Shown here: in pieces, positions 15,004 to 23,600 of the stretch
Numbering within the stretch: the first letter of the stretch is position 1
How the letters are laid out: each line of letters begins with the position of its first letter
Assembly (NCBI RefSeq): GCF_003123685.1
Contig: NZ_QCYJ01000103.1
Span: 806,001-870,000 of the forward strand
Origin: Nocardia aurea
GTDB lineage: Bacteria; Actinomycetota; Actinomycetes; Mycobacteriales; Mycobacteriaceae
Reading direction: 5' to 3'
Length of the DNA: 64,000 nt
The notes under the pieces: model-generated
Told to the model about the DNA's origin: nothing
Seen by the model: only the letters and a program-made list of their open reading frames with translations
The model's database searches: none
Made by a program: the position numbers and the translations under genes

Positions 15004-15750
15004 ATGGCCGACGAAGCCACCCCCCAGGAAAACCCCACAACTGAAAATACTGTCACCGAAACCGTTGCGACGGAAACGATGGACAGCACCCCGGAGATCG
15101 GTGCCGATGTACAGGGCACCGAAACCGAAACAACTGAATCCCCGGCGACCGAGCCCGAAAAGGCCGTCGAGAAGACGTACGACGAAAAGTACGTCCAGAA
15201 GCTGCGCGATGAAGCGGCAGCGAATCGGGTCAAGGGCAACGAGAAAGCCGCACAGGCGGCGAAAGATGCTGCCGACGCCGCGCAGAAAGCTCTCACCGAG
15301 CAGATCGCCCGCACTCTCGGGCTGATCAAGGACGACACTCCGCCCGACCCCGCTGACCTGCTGAAGCAGGCGCAGGACCGCGAAGCAGCGCTGGCCGCTG
15401 AACGCGACACCGTGGCCGAGAAGCTCCGCAACTACGCACGAAAAGACGCCATCACCGCCGCCGCCTCCAAGGTGGACGGCGACCTGGCCTCCCTCCTCGA
15501 TTCCCGCACCGTAAACGCGGAAATCGAAAAACTCGACACAGATGCCGACGATTTCGCATCCCAGGTGGAAGCACTCGTTTCTGCGGCAGTCGAATCCAAT
15601 CCGAAGCTGAAGAAGACGGTCGCCCAGGTGGCGGCTCCTCGAAGCGGCGGCGACATGTCCGGCGGCAACGCCTCCCCAAATTCGACCGGGGAGAAGGACA
15701 TCGATTCCTTCCGGCGAGATTTCCGCGCCAAACGCGGATTCGCTGACTGA
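15004..15750 (+). CDS. Capsid scaffolding protein
   Basis: A 248-residue, highly acidic N-terminus (Thr/Glu/Pro-rich, residues 1-60), followed by long charged helices (KYVQKLRDEAAANRVKGNEK, AALAAERDTVAEKLRNYA) and a basic C-terminal end (SFRRDFRAKRGFAD). This is the normal build of phage scaffolds, and the gene lies directly before the coat gene. Its basic tail likely binds the coat during procapsid assembly. Confidence 0.85.
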   Translation: MADEATPQENPTTENTVTETVATETMDSTPEIGADVQGTETETTESPATEPEKAVEKTYDEKYVQKLRDEAAANRVKGNEKAAQAAKDAADAAQKALTEQIARTLGLIKDDTPPDPADLLKQAQDREAALAAERDTVAEKLRNYARKDAITAAASKVDGDLASLLDSRTVNAEIEKLDTDADDFASQVEALVSAAVESNPKLKKTVAQVAAPRSGGDMSGGNASPNSTGEKDIDSFRRDFRAKRGFAD

Positions 15751-15772
15751 CACCGAATTCAAGGAGCCTTAA

Positions 15773-16693
15773 ATGGCGAATACCCTTCTGACTCCGAGCG
15801 TCATCGCTAAAAAGGCGCTCGCGAATCTCTACGAAAACCTGGTCATGGTTCCCCTCGTCTACACCGATGTGTCGAGCGAGTGGGGCGGCCAGAAGATCGG
15901 CTCGACGGTAACCATCCGCAAGCCGGCGACCTTCACCGCGCAGACCTTCAACCCCGCCTCGCCGTCGATCACCATCCAGAACGCCACTGAAACCAGTGTC
16001 GCGGTCACCCTGGACAAGCATCGCGACGTCTCGTTCGCGATCACCGCCCAGGATCTGACCCTGCGCCTGGAGGACTTCGACGAGCAGCTGTTGGCCCCCG
16101 CCTGCGAGGCGCTGGCCCAGGAAGTCGACAAGGCGATCATCGCCCAGGCCAAGGCCGACTTCACCGCCTTCGCCGGCACCGGTACCGGTTTCGAATGGAA
16201 CAAGCCCGAATCGTTGATCGAAGCGGACCGGCTGCTCAACATTCAGAAGGTGCCCACTTCGGAGCGTTCCGCGGTGGTCGGTCCGACTACTCGCGCGGGC
16301 TGGTTGAACTCGGATCTGATCAAGCATGCCGACAAGGCGGGCGACAATGCCGCGCTGCGTCAGGGCTCGATCGGCAACGGCATCTTCGGCTTCAACGCCT
16401 TCATGACTCAGAACATTGTGCAGCCCGCGGGTTCGCCTGCGACCGGCCAGCCCACCACCGAGGTCGGTCTCGCGTTCCACAAGACCGCGCTGGCTTTGGC
16501 GTCGGCTCCGCTGGCTCTGCCGCGCTCGAACGAGTGGGGCGCGATGGAGTCCTACAAGGGTCTGTCGCTGCGCATCGTGTCGGACTACGACATGGATCTG
16601 AAGTCGGATGTGATCTCGGTCGACATCCTGTTCGGCACCAAGACCCTCGACGCCAACCGTGGCGTCCTGCTGCGTGGCGCTCTCGCCTCCTGA
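15773..16693 (+). CDS. Major capsid protein, P22 coat-like (HK97 fold)
   Basis: A 306-residue protein beginning MANTLLTPSVIAKKALANLY, followed by ENLVMVPLVY and IGSTVTIRKPATF. These N-terminal blocks match the P22 gp5-type coat family common in siphoviruses of actinobacteria. A strong AAGGAG site precedes the ATG. It forms the icosahedral shell; position after scaffold fits. A terminator-like hairpin follows. Confidence 0.9.
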   Translation: MANTLLTPSVIAKKALANLYENLVMVPLVYTDVSSEWGGQKIGSTVTIRKPATFTAQTFNPASPSITIQNATETSVAVTLDKHRDVSFAITAQDLTLRLEDFDEQLLAPACEALAQEVDKAIIAQAKADFTAFAGTGTGFEWNKPESLIEADRLLNIQKVPTSERSAVVGPTTRAGWLNSDLIKHADKAGDNAALRQGSIGNGIFGFNAFMTQNIVQPAGSPATGQPTTEVGLAFHKTALALASAPLALPRSNEWGAMESYKGLSLRIVSDYDMDLKSDVISVDILFGTKTLDANRGVLLRGALAS

Positions 16694-16706
16694 TCCGTGA
16701 CACCTA

Positions 16707-16733
16707 CGCCGCCCGCCTGACCGGTGGGCGGCG
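16707..16733 (+). terminator. GC hairpin after coat gene
   Basis: CGCCGCCCGCC (16707-16717) pairs with GGTGGGCGGCG (16723-16733) with a five-base loop and one wobble. It lies 14 bases after the coat stop; only scattered T residues follow. Confidence 0.55.
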
Positions 16734-16771
16734 GGTGTTCGGTTGCCCCTCAATACTTTTGGAGGACGGTA

Positions 16772-17050
<279 letters not shown>

Positions 17051-17470
17051 ATGCTCACCTACGCCGCACCAGACGATCTGATGGACGGCTGGCTGGACGA
17101 GGAACCCGAAGAAGCCGAGGCTACTCGCCTGATCCGTGCCGCTTCGATCCTCGTCCGCAAGGCAACTCGCTGCGACATCTACGAAGTGGATCCTGCTGGT
17201 TTGCCAGTGGATTTGGACATTCTGCATGCGATGCGGGACGCCACCTGCGCACACGCCTCGATGTGGTTGCGCGCGGGTATCGACCCTGACGCGGGGACTG
17301 CCGGCCGCACGGTGGCGATCAAATCGCAGACCGCGGACGGCGGCAGCGTCACCTATGCGGACGGCCCGCAGATCGGCGAGATCGCGGCGTCGCTGCGGGC
17401 ATTGTCGAGCCAGGCGCTCGACATCCTCCGCAATGCGGGGCTGGCGTCGACAAGGCCATCGACATGGTGA
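17051..17470 (+). CDS. Head-tail connector protein
   Basis: A 139-residue protein, mainly helical (EATRLIRAASILVRKATRCDIY at the N-terminus), with a C-terminal amphipathic helix. Size, helical pattern and order (coat, small protein, connector) match the gp6/gp15-type adaptor that docks under the portal. Seven-base overlap with the next gene. Confidence 0.72.
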   Translation: MLTYAAPDDLMDGWLDEEPEEAEATRLIRAASILVRKATRCDIYEVDPAGLPVDLDILHAMRDATCAHASMWLRAGIDPDAGTAGRTVAIKSQTADGGSVTYADGPQIGEIAASLRALSSQALDILRNAGLASTRPSTW

Positions 17471-17841
17471 ACTACGCGCCCCCAACCTATCCAGCAGGCG
17501 TCATGCTCACCGTGGTTCGCCGCGGCACCGCGAACGCCAAGGACTGGCAAGGCGACTACGTCACAGCCACTCCCGACCCGCATCAGATCGGCCCGTGCGA
17601 CCTGAAATGGCTGACCGACACCGAGGATACGTCGAAAGGCGAGGTTCTCGTCCGGTCCGCCCAGGTCACAGCGCCCGCCGATTCGGATGTGCTGGATTCG
17701 GACACGATCCAAATCCCCGGCATCACCGGCGAGTTCGTGATCGACGGCGCGGTCCGTATCTCCCCGAACGGGTTCACAGGCTGGTCTACCGGGAAGCGGT
17801 TCAAGATCGCGAAGGACGGGCCGAATGGAATACGACGGTAG
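17464..17841 (+). CDS. Head-tail connector / head closure protein
   Basis: A 125-residue beta-rich protein (MLTVVRRGTANAKDWQGDYV, then DTIQIPGITGEFVIDG). The DWQGDY-like segment and barrel-like pattern resemble SPP1 gp16-type head-closure proteins in this gene position. It overlaps the next gene by 17 bases. Confidence 0.7.
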   Translation: MVNYAPPTYPAGVMLTVVRRGTANAKDWQGDYVTATPDPHQIGPCDLKWLTDTEDTSKGEVLVRSAQVTAPADSDVLDSDTIQIPGITGEFVIDGAVRISPNGFTGWSTGKRFKIAKDGPNGIRR

Positions 17842-18124
17842 CGATTTCGACCTGGACACCACCTATATGCGGAAGTCGGACGAACTCACCGAGTTCGTGC
17901 AGGAGATCGCCGAACAGGGCGCCGACCGCTGGGCGACCCGAGTGCGGTGGCGGACCGGATTCAACGCCACCCATATCGAAGCCCATTCCGGCCCAAGCGA
18001 ATCCGGCGACATCGAAGGCGTCACCTACGCATCGGGCTACTACGCCCGATTCAGGGAGCACGGCACCCGCTGGAACAGGCCCGAGCATGTTATGCGCGAC
18101 TTCATTCGAGATGTGGAGGGTTGA
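17825..18124 (+). CDS. HK97 gp10-like neck protein
   Basis: A 99-residue protein with an acidic N-terminus, a long helix (SDELTEFVQEIAEQGADRWA) and the aromatic motif GYYARFREHGT near the C-terminus, typical of the gp10-like family found between connectors and the tail terminator. One-base overlap (TGATG) with the next gene. Confidence 0.8.
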   Translation: MEYDGSDFDLDTTYMRKSDELTEFVQEIAEQGADRWATRVRWRTGFNATHIEAHSGPSESGDIEGVTYASGYYARFREHGTRWNRPEHVMRDFIRDVEG

Positions 18125-18507
18125 TGCCTCTACCTCCGTTCCCCGCATTCGATGACGTCATGAAGGCGTTGCTCGACGACATCGCGCCCGTCGTCACGCA
18201 CGAGGACGACGAGATCCCGCCGCCTTACATCTACGTCACCCGCGTCGGTGGCCGAGTCGATGATGCCGCAGACAATCCGATCGTCGACCTCGAATATGTC
18301 GCCGAATCGCGCGCCGAGTCCAAGACGCTCAAATCGGCTGGGCAGGAACGCATTCTGGCGGCAGGCAACACGGCCCCTGGCGGCTACTTGATCGACGTCG
18401 CCGAGGAAAACCCTGGTGGCGGCGGGCAATACATTCCGCCGTCGCAGCGTGACCGCCGCGGCGTGACCGCCACTGTGCGCCTCTCCTATCGCAGGCCGCG
18501 CGCCTAG
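18124..18507 (+). CDS. Tail terminator / completion protein
   Basis: A 127-residue alpha/beta protein in the canonical slot before the tail tube gene. The N-terminal helix FDDVMKALLDDIAPVVTH and the strand PPPYIYVTRVGGR match tail-terminator (gpU/gp17-like) proteins, which cap the tube and set its length with the tape measure. A hairpin terminator follows. Confidence 0.72.
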   Translation: MPLPPFPAFDDVMKALLDDIAPVVTHEDDEIPPPYIYVTRVGGRVDDAADNPIVDLEYVAESRAESKTLKSAGQERILAAGNTAPGGYLIDVAEENPGGGGQYIPPSQRDRRGVTATVRLSYRRPRA

Positions 18508-18524
18508 CCACTCTTTCACACTTT

Positions 18525-18567
18525 CACGCCACCCCGCCCCTCGTTGGTGCCGGGGTTCTGTGGCGTG
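18525..18567 (+). terminator. Extended hairpin terminator before tail tube gene
   Basis: CACGCCAC (18525-18532) pairs with GTGGCGTG (18560-18567). Inside, ACCCCG (18531-18536) pairs with CGGGGT (18551-18556), overlapping the outer arm by two bases. No long T-run. It may partly isolate the highly expressed tube gene. Confidence 0.55.
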
Positions 18568-18587
18568 CCCACACAAGGGATTTATCA

Positions 18588-19502
18588 ATGGCAGCAGTAA
18601 CTTTCGAAGAGGTCGCGGCCTGGAATACGTCGCTGATGCGGCGCGCCAACAAAGGCTTCGTTCTGATCGGCGACGAGGACGCGACCATCCCCGCCGCATT
18701 CACTTCCGGCGTCTCGGCCGAATTCCAGGAACTCGCCGATTTCCGGTCGCTCGGATTGATCGCCAAAGACGGGGCGCCGACTTTCCGCCCCGAGGTCCAG
18801 TCGAACGATGTCGAGTCGTGGGGTGCTCTGGAGCCGACCCGTACCGACATTCTGGGCATGAACCTGTCGGTGACGTTCACCGCGCAGGAAACGAACAAGG
18901 ACACCTTGTCGTTGCATGCGGGGATCAGCCTTGACGACATCGTCGCCGACGCGACGACCAAGGAAATCCAGTACAACAACCCCACCTCGCCGGCGACCCG
19001 CTACAACCGGTTCATCTTCGGCATGGTCGACGGCGAGGGCACCAATCAGGTGCTCATCCTGAAGATCCTGCCGCGCGCGACGGTCTCCGAGATCGGCGAG
19101 CAGTCCTGGTCGCAGGAATCGATCCTGACCTACAACTTCACGTTGAAGGCCAAAATTGACGAAGACCTCGGCTACTCGATGAAGAACGTGATCTGCGGCC
19201 CGGGTGTCGCCGGGATTCTCGCCGACATGGGCTTCACCGCCACCGCGCACATTCCGGTCATTTCAGGGCGTGCGCCGTCCGGGAACCTGGCGACCGCTGG
19301 CGGCGAAATCCTCGTCCTGTCCGGCGACCACTTCACCGGCGTCACGGGCGTCACTGTCGGTGGCACCGCTGTTCTGGACTACCAGCTGGTCGACGACAAC
19401 ACCCTGTCGATCATCACCCCGGCCAAGAGTGCGTCCACGGTCAACGTGGTCGTCACCAACGCGACCGGCCCTTCGGCGGGCTTCTCCGTCACCTACGCCT
19501 GA
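18588..19502 (+). CDS. Major tail (tube) protein with C-terminal IPT/TIG-type domain
   Basis: A 304-residue protein. Residues 1-210 have the pattern of siphovirus tube proteins (NKGFVLIGDEDATIPAAFTS, DILGMNLSVTFTAQETNKDT). Residues 220-304 form an Ig-like IPT/TIG domain (ISGRAPSGNLATAGGEILVL, VTGVTVGGTAVLDYQ, NVVVTNATGPSAGFSV). Surface Ig domains on tails are thought to help weak binding to host surfaces. The large hairpin downstream supports a separately abundant mRNA. Confidence 0.88.
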   Translation: MAAVTFEEVAAWNTSLMRRANKGFVLIGDEDATIPAAFTSGVSAEFQELADFRSLGLIAKDGAPTFRPEVQSNDVESWGALEPTRTDILGMNLSVTFTAQETNKDTLSLHAGISLDDIVADATTKEIQYNNPTSPATRYNRFIFGMVDGEGTNQVLILKILPRATVSEIGEQSWSQESILTYNFTLKAKIDEDLGYSMKNVICGPGVAGILADMGFTATAHIPVISGRAPSGNLATAGGEILVLSGDHFTGVTGVTVGGTAVLDYQLVDDNTLSIITPAKSASTVNVVVTNATGPSAGFSVTYA

Positions 19503-19520
19503 TTTCAGGCCCTTGATCGT

Positions 19521-19555
19521 CGTCCCGCGCGTGATTCCTGGCCGCGCGCGGGACG
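19521..19555 (+). terminator. 11-bp GC hairpin after tail tube gene
   Basis: CGTCCCGCGCG (19521-19531) is the exact complement of CGCGCGGGACG (19545-19555) with a 13-base loop; it begins 18 bases after the tube stop. No T-run. Confidence 0.6.
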
Positions 19556-19603
19556 GCTTCGCCTCCCCATTCTTCGCCAGGACATCCAAGCCAGGAGACA
19601 TCT

Positions 19604-19813
19604 ATGGCTTTCACTCCCGTTCGCATGGCAGACCGCGAAGGCCGCGTGTGCCGCGTCGGCTCCGCGACCCAGCGTGAACATCTGCTCACTCAGGGCTATC
19701 AGGTCGTCACCGAGCCCGAGCCCGAGCCCGAGCCCGCCTCGGTCAAGGCCGAGCCGAAACCTGCGCCGAAACCGGTCGCCAAGACCGAGCCCGCAGACGC
19801 CAAAACCAAGTAA
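19604..19813 (+). CDS. Small phage protein with Glu-Pro-rich tail
   Basis: A 69-residue protein with AGGAGA before the ATG. The N-terminal 35 residues (REGRVCRVGSATQREHLLTQ) look folded; the rest is a Glu-Pro/Lys-Pro linker (EPEPEPEPASVKAEPKPAPK). It resembles the linker of the gene at 16772 and lies between tail tube and tail chaperone. Possibly a tail decoration factor; no known family. Confidence 0.65.
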   Translation: MAFTPVRMADREGRVCRVGSATQREHLLTQGYQVVTEPEPEPEPASVKAEPKPAPKPVAKTEPADAKTK

Positions 19814-19840
19814 CCACAACACTTCCAGCCAGGAGTAGAC

Positions 19841-20227
19841 ATGGCAGCCCCCAGGAAACCCGCCGCAAGCACTGAAGTAGAGGCCCCCAAAAAGGGCCGC
19901 TACGCGACACTGCGCGACGAGGCCCGCGGCAAACACAAGCCTTTGCCTCCGTACGAGTTCGATGGCACCGAGCCGCCGACGCTGATCAGCGCACCCGACA
20001 CTGTCGAACGCGCTACCGCTCTGGCGCGACTGATCGACTCCAAGGGGCGCGTCAACGAACGCGACGTCGTGCCGCTGTTCGAAAGCGTTTGCGGGCCTGC
20101 GTTCGACGCGGTCTGGGATGTCATCAAAGACGAGCCGATGGAAGTTCTCTTCCCCTTGTTCGCTGACATTAACAGCCACTTCGCTGCCATCCCCGAAGAA
20201 GGCGACGACCTCCCGGGAAACGCCTAG
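19841..20227 (+). CDS. Tail assembly chaperone, short (G-like) product
   Basis: A 128-residue protein directly before the tape measure region. A basic Pro-rich N-terminus precedes helices (DTVERATALARLIDSKGR) and an acidic end. The stop TAG at 20225 lies just past the slippery heptamer GGGAAAC (20215-20221), read in frame as GGA AAC. This is the classical arrangement for producing a minor -1 fusion protein. Confidence 0.88.
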   Translation: MAAPRKPAASTEVEAPKKGRYATLRDEARGKHKPLPPYEFDGTEPPTLISAPDTVERATALARLIDSKGRVNERDVVPLFESVCGPAFDAVWDVIKDEPMEVLFPLFADINSHFAAIPEEGDDLPGNA

Positions 20228-20676
20228 CCCTCGTACTCCTGTTAGAGGACTACGGGGAAGAAATCGAATACGACCTCCAGGATTTCCTGGGCGTCGATCT
20301 GGGCGAATTCTTTCGAGGCGATCGACCGTGGGGGCAGCTGTACCGGTTCTTGCGGCGCCTGCCCTCGCACGGCTGGTATCACTCCGCGCTGGCAATGAAC
20401 GAAGACGTCGGGCGCATGAGGGCCGAGCAGCCGTTGCCGATGCCCGAGGATATCCCGCCACCGACACCGCACGGCTACAGCTTCCCGGTGTTGCTGCAAC
20501 TGCGAATCATCGACTTGCAGAAGGAAATCCTGCGCGCCCTGCCAGCCATTTTCGGCGGCAAACTCGGGCCACCCTTCCCGCCCGAACCGCGCCCGATGAC
20601 CGCCGAAATGCGGATCCGGGATCAACGCGAAACCCGCAACGTCCACTCCGTCCTCAGCCAATTGGGCGTCAGATGA
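19841..20676 (+). CDS. Tail assembly chaperone, -1 frameshift (G-T-like) fusion
   Basis: If ribosomes slip back one base at G GGA AAC, the frame continues through RLALVLLEDYGEEIEYD and the downstream chain MPEDIPPPTPHGYSFPVLLQ to TGA at 20674, giving about 278 residues. The -1 frame is open from 20173 and has no good start codon or ribosome site, so it is probably expressed only by slippage. In lambda-like phages G and G-T bind the tape measure and recruit tube subunits; the ratio matters. The segment spanning both frames is shown as one feature. Confidence 0.82.
20215..20221 (+). promoter_or_regulatory. -1 ribosomal frameshift slippery site G GGA AAC
   Basis: The heptamer fits the X XXY YYZ rule: tRNAs on GGA and AAC can re-pair with GGG and AAA. 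It ends three bases before the zero-frame TAG. Confidence 0.85.
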
Positions 20677-20693
20677 ATTAAGGCGGTGGGCGA

Positions 20694-23600
20694 ATGGCGA
20701 CATGGCCCGCATACAACGCAGGTAGCGCGAGAATCGGGATCCGTCCTCAACTCCATTCGGCGTTTCGGACCGATCTGAAGCGGCAACTGAAGCCGATCAA
20801 CGAGACGTTCACCGTCTTCGCTGCCCCCCAGCTCGCCAAGGGCTTCAGGGTCGATCTGCGCACGAAGGTCGCGACCGCGGCGAAGGGTATCGACGCCAAG
20901 ATCGACATCACCCCGAACCTTCGCCCGAACTTCAAGGGTGACCTGCGGACGAAGCTCAATACCGCCACAAACGGGATGCGGATAGACATCGAAACCCGAG
21001 CCGTCCTGGCGCCCGGTTTCCGAACCGATCTGCGGTCGAAGCTGAGCACAGCGACCGCTGGACTCAACGCCAAGGTTGGCGTCGACGTCACCACCACGGG
21101 CGTCAAGTCGAAGATCCGCAACGCAACCAAGGGGCTCGCTTCCGCGAAGATCCCCGTGGATGTCGACGTGACGCAAGCCAACTTGCAGTTGCAGACATTC
21201 CGCACCGCGCAAGCCGCCATCCCGCTGACCATGAACGTCAACGTGGATACCGCGCTGGCGACCGCGCAACTCATGGCGTTGCGTTCGCTGGCGTCGGCGG
21301 TCGGCACACAGGTCGGCGAGATCGGTTCCGATTCGGTAGCGGGCGGTCGACGTCGGCTCCGCGGCAACCTCATCACCCGCCCGATCCGCGCAATCAGACT
21401 GCAAATCGAAATCGACAAGCAGTCCGTCGCCCGCGCGGAAGCCAAATTGGCGAACGTACAAACCCGCCTCTCCCAGGCGCGTGATTCCCAAACCGATGCG
21501 GTCGGCCGTCTCAATGAGGCCGAGGCGCGCCACAACGAAATCATGTCGAACGGCAACTCGACAGTCGCCCAGCGCATCGCGGCAACAAACCGTCTCGCCC
21601 GCGCACGCCGCGCAGCATCCGAAGCGGCAGGTCGCGTCACCGGCCTCATGGGCGAGGAAGACACATCCCGCCGCAACGTCGATCGCGCAAACCGGGACCA
21701 AAACAGCTTCAGGCGCATCGGCCGTCTGGCAGCAGCAGGTTTCAACGGGCTCACGTCGGCGATCGGCGCCACCGCAGAAAACATGCTGTCGCTGCGCAAT
21801 CTCACCAACATCGCCACTGTCGCCCTCGTCGGTTTGGCCGCCGTGTCGCTGGTGCCGCTACTCGGCCAGCTGTCCCAAGCGGCGGGCGTTCTCGCACTGC
21901 TGCCTACTGTCGGCGCGGCTGCCGCTGCCGTGATCGGGACTCTCGCTGTCGGACTCAACGGCGTCGGCGATGCGTTCTCTGCGGCGAAGAAGGCTGCGGA
22001 TTCGGCTGACGAGGATCAAGCCGCATCGGCGAAGAAGGTCCAGTCGGCTGAACGCGGCATTGTGTCGGCTGAACGCGGCGTGCGTGATGCCCACAAGGCC
22101 ACTGCGTCGGCTCAAAAGGATCTGACCAAGGCCCGCAAGGACGCTGCCGAGGAAATCGACGACCTGAATCGGGCATTGGGCCGTGTCGCTTTGACGGAAG
22201 AAGCCGCGGCTATCGCGGTCGCTGAGGCGCAGCGCGAGCTTTACCAGACGTTCATGGATCCGGATTCGGATGCCATTGACCGGGCGCGCGCCCAGAACAA
22301 CGTTAAGCAGGCATTGGCTGATCAGGACGACCTGCGCCGCTCGAATCGCAAGCTCGCCGAGACGGTTCAAGAAGCCAACGAAAAGGGCGTCGAAGGCTCG
22401 GACGCGGTCGTTGAGGCCAAGGATCGGGTCACTGCGGCACAAGAGGCCGAAAGCGATGCGACACAAGCCCTCGCGGACGCCTACGAGACTTTGGCCGAAG
22501 CGCAAACCGAATCGTCGAAGAAAGCTGATGCCTTCAACGAGGCGATGGAGAAACTGTCGCCCAACGCGCAAGCGTTCGTCCGCGCGATCCTGGATCTTCG
22601 CGAATCGTACGGCGGCCTACGTCGGGACGTGCAAGACGCTCTGTTCGACAAGCTGGGCGACTCGATCACCAGCCTCGCTAACAAGTCTCTGCCGACCCTC
22701 AAGGACGGCCTGACCGGCATCGCTACCGAGATCAACCAAGGCGTCCGTCGCGCCATGGCGGACTGGCAGTCTGATGCGACACAGTCCACGCTGGCAACGA
22801 TTTTCGATAACGTCAAGAATTCGGTCGGGTCTGTCGTCGACGGCATCAACAACCTGGTCATCGGGTTCCTGAATCTCGCCTCTGTGGGCTCGGAATTCCT
22901 GCCAGGCATGTCGACGAGCTTCGAAACCTTGACTCTGAAGTTCCGTGAGTGGACCGAGAACCCTGAGAATCAGGAGAAATTCCGCAACTTCCTTCGCGAT
23001 TCGCTGGACACCCTGAAGCAGATTGTTGGCATCGCCGGAAAGATGGGCGGGCTCGTAAAGCGGATCTTCGGCGGAAGCGATGACGTCGGCGAAGGCTGGC
23101 TTGTCTCGATTTCCGAAACTCTCGACCGATGGAACAAATTTCTCGACACCCCCGAGGGGCAAGAGAAAATGCGGAAATTCTTCGAGGGCGTCAAGAAGAC
23201 CGTTAGCGACATCGCGGGCGTGCTCTCCACGGTTGGTCGCTGGATTGACAAGATCGACGGCTGGAACCTTGGCGAGAAGGCCAAGAACTCACCGCTCGGC
23301 ATTGTCAGCACTTTGACCGATGACGACAAGTCGAATGTAGACAAGGCCAAAGAGACTGGTTCGAGCCTCTGGAACAATGTTGTACAGGGAAATTTCGCGA
23401 CCAGACTCGGCTGGAAGGTCACGGGCGAACCCCTGGTCGAAAAGGCAAAGGCCGAGTGGGGGATAGCAGGAGACCTCGGCTCTGGCGTCGGTGACTGGAT
23501 ACAGGGGCAAGGCCAGCGGGTCGCCGATAATCTCCCCGGCATAATGGTCAATTTCAAGAAACTCGGAAACCAGTTCACTACTTTCGGAACTGATGGCGAG

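Noticed and set aside
20622..21958. Reverse frames opposite the tape measure N-terminus
   Set aside because: Composition (Arg, Ser, Ala) and overlap with a certain gene mark them as shadows.
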